Shown: in pieces, positions 17,625 through 24,411 of the stretch
How positions within the stretch are numbered: the stretch's first letter is position 1
Layout: each line of letters opens with the position of its first letter
Origin: Lentisphaerota bacterium
GTDB taxonomy: Bacteria; Verrucomicrobiota; Kiritimatiellia; RFP12; UBA1067
Length of the DNA stretch: 62,597 nucleotides
NCBI GenBank assembly: GCA_015061665.1
Contig: SUWC01000008.1
Span: 1 to 62,597, forward strand
Reading direction: 5' to 3'
Translations under genes and position numbers: made by a program
The notes under the pieces: generated by a model
The model's input: only the letters and a program-made list of their open reading frames with translations
Told to the model about the DNA's origin: nothing
Databases searched by the model: none

Positions 17625-20510
17625 CTACTCCGCGGCGGCCTTCACATGGACCGCCCCGTCTTCTTCGCGCGTCGCCATGTCTTCCAGCGCTCCGATCGCC
17701 GTCGCTTCGGCCTGGTTGTGGTAGATGTAGAGGACGCGTCCGCTATGGTTGGTTATATAGCCGCTTCTTATCACCGTCCCCGCGCCATATACCGTTCCCT
17801 GCGCGGTGTGGAGCGTCTCGTCAACCGTCGCTTCCGTCGTGAACGCGAGCGCCACGCCGCTGTCGACGAGCGCCTCGACTATCACCGCCGGCGTCTCGCT
17901 CGTATCCTCGGGGTCGTTGTAGCGGTTCACTCTCACGGTTGTTCCCTGCGGGACGTAGAGTGTCGTCGCGCCTATCTTTATGGTCGCCTCGCCCGTCACG
18001 TCGTAGCCGTTGTCGAGTTCCGTTATGCCGCCTCCGTTGTCGGGGTCCGCGGTGATGACGACGTCATCGTCGATTTCGACCGTCTCCTTGACGAGGCGCT
18101 GCGTAAATTGGGCGGTGTATTCCGCGTCGCCAAACACGTTGCTTACTTCAGGCGTCCATCCCGCAAACTCGTAGACATACGACGGGTCGGTCGATTCCTT
18201 TACCGGGTCTTCGCAGCTCGGCGTCGTATCGTAGGAAAGCCCCGTATCTGTTTTGATCACGCTGCCATCGTCCATCTTCCAAACGACTGTGTAAGTCTTC
18301 TCTGTTTTTTCCCAGACTGCGGTATAGACATAGGTCACGTTTTCTTGCGTGGCGACGATCTCCGGCGACCAGCCGGTGAAGACGTAGTTCGTCCTTTCGT
18401 CCGAATAATCGACGAGCGGCTCGTGCGAGGGCGTTTCGCCCGGCAGATGGTAGTCGATTTGCAGAAGTGTGCCGTCTTCATCGACCCATTTTACCGTCGC
18501 GAAGAGCTCTTCGCTGAAGAGAATCGGCGCCGTCTGCACCGTCGTGCCTAGCGTGTGCGCGAGCGTCCATGTGCCGGGCTTCGTCCCTTCCCAATCGATC
18601 GAGCCCTCGCTCGCGGCGCTCGCAATCGTCGAAACGGCGCCGTCGGGATCTTCGACTTCCACGCTCGCGCCTTCTTCCCATGTAACATCGAGAAGCTGGT
18701 TCCAGTCTGTTATGAGCCGCAGGTTCGCCGCGTTGTTCTTCACCGGCACCGTCTCCAGGTCGAGCGCCGTCGTCCGCCGCGCCGATGTGAACGCTTTGTA
18801 TGTGGCCTCTTCCGTCGCGCGGACGATTTCAGGCGTCCAATAGTAGAACTTGTATGTCGCGCCTGCGCTTTCTCTCACCACGCCCGCGTGCGACGGCATC
18901 TTTCCTTCCGCGACGTATGTCGTGTCGGCTACGGTTCCATCGTCGTAAAGCCATGTTATCTTCACCGAATTGGCCGGCGCGAATATCGCGGTGAACTCCG
19001 CGTCGGCCGCGGCCTCTCCTGTCGCGGGCGTCCATCCCGCGAATGAATACGCTTCGTCCGAACTGCCGTCTTTTTCAGGGTCGTTGCCGAGCCATGCGTT
19101 CGTGAGCCCCTCGTAAATGCGGTTTGTGCCAAGCGTCGTGCCGTCGTCGTTCTTCCACGTCGTCGTGTAAAGCTTTTCGTCGGCATAGAGGTCGGGCTCT
19201 TCGGGTATGATATATCTCGCTTTTTCGGTCGCCTTGGAGCCCGCCACGCTATGCACCAAGTTCCACGTTCCCGCGTGCGGCGGCACATACCCGCCATAGC
19301 CCTCCTCCAACGCCGCCTCGACGAGTAGCCGCGTTTCATCTCCACACGTCTCGCTCACGCTCGCGCCGGCCTTCCATGTCATGTCGATTAGCTGCGCGAA
19401 CGATGTAAGCGTATAGACCCTCGTGCCGTTCTCTTCTGTATAAACCGTCTCGAGGTCGAGCGCCGTCATCCGCCGCGTGCCGATTCTCGCCGTGTATGTC
19501 GCGTCGCCATTGGCCGCTTTCGGGAAGGGATACCACGACACGAAATAGTAGGACTGCGACCCCGACCCGGCCGGCACCGCCCCAGCGTGAGTCGGAACCT
19601 TTCCCGGCGCACATTGCGTCTTTTCGATCAGCGTCCCGTCGTATGCCAGCCACGTTATCTCGTATTGCGAAAGGTTGTAAACCGCCTTGTATGTGACATC
19701 TTCTTCACCAAGAACCGTTATCTCGGGCGTCCAGCCTGTGAACGTGTAGGCCGCGTCCTCCGTCGGCCCGTACTCCGGCGTGCCGTTCTTGTAGCGCGGC
19801 GTGGAGCCTTCGTAGTATTCTTCCGTCGCAAGAACGCTGTCGTCTATGTTGAGCCAGGTGACCGTGTGGAATTTCGCGGGGTCGTAGAGTTCCGAGCCGA
19901 TGATTATCCGCGCGAGTTTTGTCGCGCCGTCCGCCGCGGCATGGACGAGATTCCACGTCCCCGGCGATGGCGGGCTCCAGTATTCGGCGCTGTCCGCGGC
20001 GTTTTCGGCTATCGTCGCCTCCGCGCCGTCGGTCGATTCGGCCGTCACGCTAGCTCCCGCCTCGAAGTCGATCGGCAGGAACTGGTCGCGGTTTGTTATC
20101 GTCCAGACTTTCACGTCGCCGTCGGCCGTCGCTACCGTCTCTAGGTCGAGCAGCGCCGCGTTTGGATACGACACCCTCATCATAAACCGCGCTTTCTTCA
20201 CCGTCCCGTCCGCCGCCGTATGCGTGACTAGCCAGGGCCCGGCGCCTTCCGGCTTCCAGCTGCCCGGCAACGCCGTCGTTTCGCCGCCAACCGTCAATGT
20301 CACTTCCGCGCCGTTTTCAATGTCGAAGGTTATTATGTCGTCGGCCGATGTAATGGTATAATTCATCGTGTCGCCGGCGAGCCCTCCTGTCGTCTCGAGG
20401 TCCAATTTCCTGTTGAAATGGAACGCCGGGCCTACGGGAATATCCGCCGCGTTCGCCAGCATCGCCACTGCCGACGCCGCAATCACAAGAATATTCTTTT
20501 TCATTTCCAT
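17625..20510 (-). CDS. Exported InlB-like / 'LDLETV' repeat protein
   Basis: 961 aa from the ATG at 20510 (an in-frame ATG at 20504 is possible). The reading frame is open further upstream through the DGR template repeat, but the signal peptide (KKNILVIAASAVAMLANA) fixes the start. Four copies of an ~85-residue unit opening LDLET begin near residues 36, 121, 351 and 583, each with a GASV/GAEV turn and a GTW-L-H or PWLVTH block. Between them and after are InlB-type (Listeria-Bacteroides) repeats (TTWKNDDGTTLG ... FAGWTPE). The start overlaps the 3' end of the RT frame, coupling it to the DGR. Probably an adhesin-like surface protein; a possible partner or scaffold of the diversified protein. 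Confidence 0.8.
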   Translation of the reverse strand: MEMKKNILVIAASAVAMLANAADIPVGPAFHFNRKLDLETTGGLAGDTMNYTITSADDIITFDIENGAEVTLTVGGETTALPGSWKPEGAGPWLVTHTAADGTVKKARFMMRVSYPNAALLDLETVATADGDVKVWTITNRDQFLPIDFEAGASVTAESTDGAEATIAENAADSAEYWSPPSPGTWNLVHAAADGATKLARIIIGSELYDPAKFHTVTWLNIDDSVLATEEYYEGSTPRYKNGTPEYGPTEDAAYTFTGWTPEITVLGEEDVTYKAVYNLSQYEITWLAYDGTLIEKTQCAPGKVPTHAGAVPAGSGSQSYYFVSWYPFPKAANGDATYTARIGTRRMTALDLETVYTEENGTRVYTLTSFAQLIDMTWKAGASVSETCGDETRLLVEAALEEGYGGYVPPHAGTWNLVHSVAGSKATEKARYIIPEEPDLYADEKLYTTTWKNDDGTTLGTNRIYEGLTNAWLGNDPEKDGSSDEAYSFAGWTPATGEAAADAEFTAIFAPANSVKITWLYDDGTVADTTYVAEGKMPSHAGVVRESAGATYKFYYWTPEIVRATEEATYKAFTSARRTTALDLETVPVKNNAANLRLITDWNQLLDVTWEEGASVEVEDPDGAVSTIASAASEGSIDWEGTKPGTWTLAHTLGTTVQTAPILFSEELFATVKWVDEDGTLLQIDYHLPGETPSHEPLVDYSDERTNYVFTGWSPEIVATQENVTYVYTAVWEKTEKTYTVVWKMDDGSVIKTDTGLSYDTTPSCEDPVKESTDPSYVYEFAGWTPEVSNVFGDAEYTAQFTQRLVKETVEIDDDVVITADPDNGGGITELDNGYDVTGEATIKIGATTLYVPQGTTVRVNRYNDPEDTSETPAVIVEALVDSGVALAFTTEATVDETLHTAQGTVYGAGTVIRSGYITNHSGRVLYIYHNQAEATAIGALEDMATREEDGAVHVKAAAE

Positions 20511-21937
20511 GTTTCTCCTTTCAAATCTTTTCTGTTTATCCCTGTTTCTTCCGAAGAGTGCGCACAGCCGGGGCCTTGGGCGCAGCGCGAAACTTCCTCC
20601 GCCGCCGCGCTTACCGGACCCGGCGCGCCTTGTTGCATTTTCGTCTCCGCGGGTCCGCCCGCGAAGCACCGGACGTTCGGGATGGGATTCGTTCCTTTTG
20701 GCAGTATGGTCAGATTGGGAGCGAATGCTGGCAACGCGGAAGCCGATGTTCCAGTTGGAGTTGGACGGTCCGTTGTTGCGATTGCGCGAGCCTGAGCGGT
20801 TCCACGCGAGGTCATTGTTGGAGTTGGCGCTTCCGCCGCGGATGACGCGAGAGGCGCCGACGGAACAAAATCTCCCGATGCCCAAAGTTCCAGAAATTTT
20901 CCTCTCTCTTTCTTTGCGCGGCGTCTTTCTTCCGGTTCGCCGACATCCCGGTAAACATTCTTGAAGCCGTACCACCTGGCCGTTCCTTCCATCGACATCA
21001 AAACCTGCTGCACCTTTTCTTCGGCTATCGTTCCCGCGTAAAGCCCTTTTACGTACTTCCTTGCGCTGCGTCTCGTCCTAATCCAGCGAGAACGCGTCAT
21101 CCTCCATTCGTTCGGCCATATCCTGAGCCCCAGGAACGGCACTCCTTCCGATACGGGCGAGACGATCGTCGCCTTTTCCTTCAATTCCAGATTCAAATTC
21201 TCTTTCAAATACTCTTTCACTGAGTCGTGTATCCGCCAGGCTTCCGCCTTGTCGCGGCAAAATACGAGCATGTCGTCCATATACCGCAAATATCTCCTGC
21301 CCGTGCCAAGCCTATCGACTATGAAATGGTCCAGCCCGTCCAGATAGAGATTCGCGAACCACTGGCTCGTCAAATTGCCTATGGGCAGCGCAATCCCGGG
21401 CTTGTGCCGCGGTATCGGATGCAGCACTATTTCGCGATATAGAGAACGGACCTCCCTCTCCCTAAAACGCTTGTCGAGCATCTCGAGAAGTATTCCATGA
21501 TCGACGCTCTCGAAATAATGGCGGACGTCCATCTTCAGATAAAACCCCTGCATGAACTCTCTCGCCAGTTCCCTCGCCCTGAGCTGAGCCTTGTGCGACC
21601 CTTTTCCATCGCGGCAGGCATAGCTTTGGTCGATGAAGCTTTTTTCCATGAGCGGACCTATCACGTTGCAAAGCGCGTGATGGACGACTCTGTCTTCGAC
21701 CGGCACCGCCGATATCATTCTCGGCTTGGGCTCGTAAACCATGAACTGGTAATAGTCGCTTGCTCTCCACTTGCCCGCCTTCAACAGCCGGCGCGTGCGT
21801 TCGAGCCGCCCTTCCAGGTTTCTTGCATACTTCAGCGTCGGCGAATCCGTAGGATGATTGCGGCGAAACTTGTCCCAGGCCAGCAAGAGATTCTCGTGGC
21901 TTGTGATTTCGCTCCAAAGTCCGCCGTAGCTTTTCAT
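20501..21937 (-). CDS. DGR reverse transcriptase
   Basis: 478 aa as an open frame. The conserved RT spans about residues 1-355. Catalytic motifs are LKMDVRHYFESVDH (Asp137), the diagnostic DGR motif IGNLTSQ (residues 186-192, GxxxSQ in place of the group II intron form), and YMDDM (Asp221-222). The thumb ends around GTARWYGFKNVYRDV. The reading frame continues without a stop through the template repeat, which begins at about residue 359, to a TGA overlapping the next gene's start codons. Whether this ~120-residue tail is made as protein is unclear. The enzyme makes adenine-mutagenised cDNA from template RNA for transfer into the variable repeat. It follows the accessory gene by 23 bases. Confidence 0.95.
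   Translation of the reverse strand: MKSYGGLWSEITSHENLLLAWDKFRRNHPTDSPTLKYARNLEGRLERTRRLLKAGKWRASDYYQFMVYEPKPRMISAVPVEDRVVHHALCNVIGPLMEKSFIDQSYACRDGKGSHKAQLRARELAREFMQGFYLKMDVRHYFESVDHGILLEMLDKRFREREVRSLYREIVLHPIPRHKPGIALPIGNLTSQWFANLYLDGLDHFIVDRLGTGRRYLRYMDDMLVFCRDKAEAWRIHDSVKEYLKENLNLELKEKATIVSPVSEGVPFLGLRIWPNEWRMTRSRWIRTRRSARKYVKGLYAGTIAEEKVQQVLMSMEGTARWYGFKNVYRDVGEPEERRRAKKERGKFLELWASGDFVPSAPLASSAAEAPTPTMTSRGTAQARAIATTDRPTPTGTSASALPAFAPNLTILPKGTNPIPNVRCFAGGPAETKMQQGAPGPVSAAAEEVSRCAQGPGCAHSSEETGINRKDLKGETWK
20728..20863 (-). repeat. DGR template repeat (TR)
   Basis: 136 bp matching the variable repeat at a constant offset of 2001 bases. 122 positions are identical. All 14 differences fall on T in the plus strand, i.e. 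adenine in the TR coding strand: 20747, 20749, 20756, 20762, 20769, 20783, 20800, 20801, 20812, 20815, 20816, 20824, 20825 and 20832. The TR contains 28 such adenines, mostly in AAC/AAT codons, as expected for adenine-targeted diversification. Confidence 0.97.
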
Positions 21938-21960
21938 CCTTGTGCTTTCTCCTTTCCGGG

Positions 21961-22635
21961 TTACTGCAGCACCAGTATATCCTGTTGCGGCTCTCCGCCG
22001 TCTGCAGCTTCGGCTGTCGAGTCCGCGTCCGCCGCGGCCGCCGGCTTCGCCGTCTTCGCGACCTTCTTCGCCGCCTCCTCGATCTTCGCAGCCTCTGCGG
22101 GCTTGACGGGTTCGAGGTCTTTTATTATTTCAAGAACTTCCTTGCCGTAGTTCTTGCAAAACGTATCTCCCGCGCCGTATATCTCGTGCAATGCCGCGAG
22201 AGTCTTCGGCGCTTTCATCACAATCTCTACGAGCATCATGTTGCGCGCTATCGTGAACGCCCTGTAGCCCGTGCTCCGGGCTTTTTTGTTGCGCCAGTCC
22301 TTGAGCGCCAGATATGCAGTATGCGTCGCCGCGGGCATCTCTTTCTCAAGCTCGTCTTCTTTCACTTTCGACGCGTCCGTGCCGCCGCCGGCGCCGCCCT
22401 TTGAACGGGCGCCGCCGTCGGCCATTTTGAGCGTGAGAACAAGATGCGGCTGGCCGCCGTGCATGAAGAATTCCTGGTGGACGTCCAGGACGTCGCGCCC
22501 GTAGGTGACTTCTTTGAGTTGTTCTTCGCTGAAGCCCTTTTGCCATTCTTCATATCGCATTGTTATAACGCGTACTTCCATACTTTCACATTTGTTCGAG
22601 TACGATTTGATTTTGTACTTGAGCAGTGTTTCCAT
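21961..22635 (-). CDS. DGR accessory protein with HRDC domain
   Basis: 224 aa from the ATG at 22635; an ATG at 22581 is an alternative. The frame opens further upstream inside the variable repeat but is not expected to be used. Residues about 25-75 carry a conserved-looking N-domain (EEWQKGFSEEQLKEV, then HGGQPHLVLTLKM). A low-complexity GGA linker follows. Residues about 106-175 form an HRDC domain (LKDWRNKKARSTGY ... APKTLAALHEIYGAGDTFCKNYG), a nucleic-acid-binding fold of RecQ/RNase D tails. The tail is Ala/Lys rich. HRDC proteins are a known alternative to Avd as DGR accessory factors. It lies between the target gene and the RT. Confidence 0.85.
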   Translation of the reverse strand: METLLKYKIKSYSNKCESMEVRVITMRYEEWQKGFSEEQLKEVTYGRDVLDVHQEFFMHGGQPHLVLTLKMADGGARSKGGAGGGTDASKVKEDELEKEMPAATHTAYLALKDWRNKKARSTGYRAFTIARNMMLVEIVMKAPKTLAALHEIYGAGDTFCKNYGKEVLEIIKDLEPVKPAEAAKIEEAAKKVAKTAKPAAAADADSTAEAADGGEPQQDILVLQ

Positions 22636-22659
22636 CCGCCAATTTTTTTTTGCGCTCGC

Positions 22660-22689
22660 CTGCCTGGTAGCGCTGTCGCGCCCAGGCAG
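22660..22689 (-). promoter_or_regulatory. Hairpin downstream of the variable repeat
   Basis: Arms CTGCCTGG (22660-22667) and CCAGGCAG (22682-22689) enclose a GCGC/GCGC stem with a 4-base loop. It lies 26 bases beyond the target gene's stop codon. No U-tract follows in the transcript, so it is not a normal terminator. DGR targets commonly carry a tetraloop hairpin or cruciform at this location to assist homing. Confidence 0.7.
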
Positions 22690-22715
22690 TCTCGCGCCTT
22701 TGTCTGACCACCTGC

Positions 22716-23936
22716 CTAAGGAACGATCCTGGCAACGCGGAAGCCGAGGCTCCAGTCGGAGTCGGACGGGCCGTTGTTGCGATGGCGCGAGCCTGAGCGG
22801 GCCCACGCGAGGGCAACGTTGGAGCCGGCGCTCCCGCCGCGGATGACGCGAGAGGCGCCGACGGTCGTGGGCGACTGGGTCAGCGACATATCCGCCGCGT
22901 TGTTCTGCGTGTTGTTGTTCCAGGCCACATACGCGGTCGCGTCAAGGCACCACTCCCACACGTTGCCGTACATGTCGTAGAGTCCCCACTGGTTCGAGAG
23001 CTTCGTTCCGGCATTGGCCAAAGCGGAAGCCGACGTTCCCGTCTGGACGACGGCGTATTTCGAGAGATTCGCCTTCGTTTCGGAGGCGCCGCCCGTGCCG
23101 TAGAAGCGCCACCAGGTCGGGTCGCCTTCGGCGTGCGCGGCGATCTGCCACATCGATTCCGTGGGCAAGTCGCAATAGAACGTGCTGTCGCCGGTCGCAT
23201 TCTGCACAAGCGTATTCAGCTTGCCGAAGAACGAAGTCGCCGTCACCGCCGTGTCGGGCGCGTCCGTCCCGCGAATCGTCGAATAGGAAACCGTCCCCTG
23301 CGGCTTCATGTCGGTCGAAGTCGTGGAGGTTCCCATTATGCAGGCATATTGCGCGACCGTGCATTCGAAGAGCGCGATGTAGTAGTCCTTCGCCATCGTC
23401 GCCGTCGCAATGCCGTTGCCGCCCGACGCGGCCGTAGTAGTCCCTTCGGCCGAGTTGCCGATAAGCAGCGTGTAGTCGCCCGCCCCTACTCGGCGGAACA
23501 CCATCTTCTGCGTCTTGTATGCCGCGACGTTGAACTTGTTCGTCGCCTCGACGACGTCGCAGTTGTCGTATTCGACATCGCCCGTCTTGAGATCGACAAT
23601 CATCCAATCATAGTAAAGTATCGGCTCAAGGTCGATCGAAAGCGGCACGTCGCGCTCCGAAACACCGGCGGGGCATTCCCATGAATTGGTATATACGCCG
23701 TCGGCGCGGATGTTGCGCTTGAATATGACTTCGTCGGCGCCGTTCGTCGTAATCGTTCCCGTCGCCTTGTAGTGGGCGCCGTCAAGCCCGCTTACCGAAT
23801 AAACGACATCGACCTGATTGTTCCAGGGATATTGCTGACGCGCCTTTATGACGGCGACATCGACCGCGCAAGCGCAGAGTGGCGCTACTAGCGCCGCCAG
23901 CGCCGCCACCTTTTGTATTTGTTTTATTGATTTCAT
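22716..23936 (-). CDS. DGR target: secreted FGE/SUMF1-like variable protein
   Basis: 406 aa. The ATG at 23936 has AGGA upstream. A signal peptide runs to about ACA (residue 24); the cysteine context is not a good lipobox, so soluble or surface export is more likely than a lipoprotein. Residues about 25-125 form an Ig-like N-domain. Residues about 150-406 are a formylglycine-generating-enzyme/sulfatase-modifying-factor fold (FFGKLNTLVQN, LPTESMWQIAAHAEG, GLYDMYGNVWEWCLD), which contains a C-type-lectin core. The last 46 residues are the variable repeat. FGE-fold lectin domains are a common DGR target class, where VR residues shape a ligand pocket. Presumed binding protein with hypervariable specificity. 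Confidence 0.93.
   Translation of the reverse strand: MKSIKQIQKVAALAALVAPLCACAVDVAVIKARQQYPWNNQVDVVYSVSGLDGAHYKATGTITTNGADEVIFKRNIRADGVYTNSWECPAGVSERDVPLSIDLEPILYYDWMIVDLKTGDVEYDNCDVVEATNKFNVAAYKTQKMVFRRVGAGDYTLLIGNSAEGTTTAASGGNGIATATMAKDYYIALFECTVAQYACIMGTSTTSTDMKPQGTVSYSTIRGTDAPDTAVTATSFFGKLNTLVQNATGDSTFYCDLPTESMWQIAAHAEGDPTWWRFYGTGGASETKANLSKYAVVQTGTSASALANAGTKLSNQWGLYDMYGNVWEWCLDATAYVAWNNNTQNNAADMSLTQSPTTVGASRVIRGGSAGSNVALAWARSGSRHRNNGPSDSDWSLGFRVARIVP
22729..22864 (-). repeat. DGR variable repeat (VR) with IMH
   Basis: Encodes residues 358-403 of the target protein. Relative to TR, 9 residues differ (371, 374, 375, 379, 385, 392, 394, 396, 397), mostly Asn in the template. On the coding strand the changes are A to G (8), A to C (5) and A to T (1). 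The invariant GC-rich 3' end (22729-22747) is the likely initiation-of-mutagenic-homology site. The first non-adenine mismatch (20727 versus 22728) marks its border. Confidence 0.97.
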
Positions 23937-23949
23937 CGTGTCTTTCCTT

Positions 23950-24315
23950 TCAGTGTGTTAGTGAAAGCGAATGTAAAGTGAATGACTGGGGGTGATGGGA
24001 GGGCCGACCTCCGTGTCGGCCAAAACTCCCTGCTTTGCAAAAACAAAAACACCTGCCGCAAAAGGACAAATCCTTGCAGCAGATGCAGTATTTCAGCGTC
24101 GATTTAACACGCGCTAATAGCGCGTAAAACAGCCTTTCTAGCGATTTGCGATTAGATCGCCCCCCCCCCCCTGCTAAAACCGCAAACGCGCTGGAAGCGC
24201 TGTAAACAGCGTTCCTGGCGTTATTTTTCGCGTCGCTCGAAAGCGGCATTTGCACCCTCGTCGAAAGGGAGAATGGCGCGCCATCGGGAAGCAATTTGGA
24301 GGGTTTATTATTCAT
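23950..24315 (-). CDS. Hypothetical leader ORF with poly-G tract
   Basis: A possible 121-codon ORF starting about 18 bases after the predicted transcription start of the DGR promoter. It crosses a run of twelve G on the coding strand, so slippage would change its C-terminal half. The first half (MNNKPSKLLPDGAPFSLSTR) is not low-complexity. The second half is cysteine-rich and implausible, and overlaps a REP-like palindrome. It has no good ribosome-binding site and no recognised family. It may be a leader peptide or a structured untranslated region rather than a gene. Confidence 0.25.
   Translation of the reverse strand: MNNKPSKLLPDGAPFSLSTRVQMPLSSDAKNNARNAVYSASSAFAVLAGGGGRSNRKSLERLFYALLARVKSTLKYCICCKDLSFCGRCFCFCKAGSFGRHGGRPSHHPQSFTLHSLSLTH
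23997..24021. repeat. REP-like palindrome, copy 1
   Basis: GGCCGAC and GTCGGCC arms separated by six bases and preceded by GGGAG. A second copy at 55769-55793 differs by a single base in the loop. It sits in the DGR leader. Confidence 0.7.
24160..24171. repeat. 12-C homopolymer
   Basis: Twelve consecutive C on the plus strand, G on the transcribed strand. It lies between the DGR promoter and the target gene. Such tracts are prone to slipped-strand length change. Confidence 0.8.
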
Positions 24316-24339
24316 GTCTAGGTCTCTAAAAGCAAGAAG

Positions 24340-24368
24340 ATTATATCATATCATTCTCCCGCCGTCAA
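24340..24368 (-). promoter_or_regulatory. Promoter of the DGR operon
   Basis: On the minus strand: -35 TTGACG (24368-24363), exactly 17-bp spacer, extended -10 TATGATATAAT with TATAAT at 24345-24340. This is the best sigma70-type match in the window. Predicted start is near 24333, about 400 bases before the target gene. Confidence 0.8.
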
Positions 24369-24380
24369 TAGTGAGAGGGC

Positions 24381-24402
24381 TTGGAGGTTCCCCAATTTTA
24401 CT
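24381..24402 (-). repeat. 22-bp element upstream of promoter, copy 2
   Basis: 21 of 22 bases match 14659-14680, at the same 12-base distance from the -35 box. It lies 10 bases outside the left inverted repeat of the IS30-like element. Confidence 0.6.
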
Positions 24403-24411
24403 TTTGCCACT

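Noticed and set aside
15919-17724. Plus-strand open frame of about 600 codons
   Set aside because: It is the exact antisense of the exported proteins at 15865-17583; Arg/Val/Asp-rich low-complexity composition and no ribosome site or domain.
20864-20975. Upstream extension of the 961-aa surface protein through the template repeat
   Set aside because: The signal peptide and start codons at 20510 give a coherent exported protein; the extension is low-complexity and reads the DGR template.
22660-22689. The hairpin as a transcription terminator
   Set aside because: No U-rich tract follows on the transcribed (minus) strand; the sequence after it is A-rich, and the accessory and RT genes must be transcribed through it.
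22636-22806. Longer N-terminus for the HRDC accessory protein
   Set aside because: It would overlap the variable repeat in another frame and is basic low-complexity; the ATG at 22635 precedes the first conserved-looking sequence.
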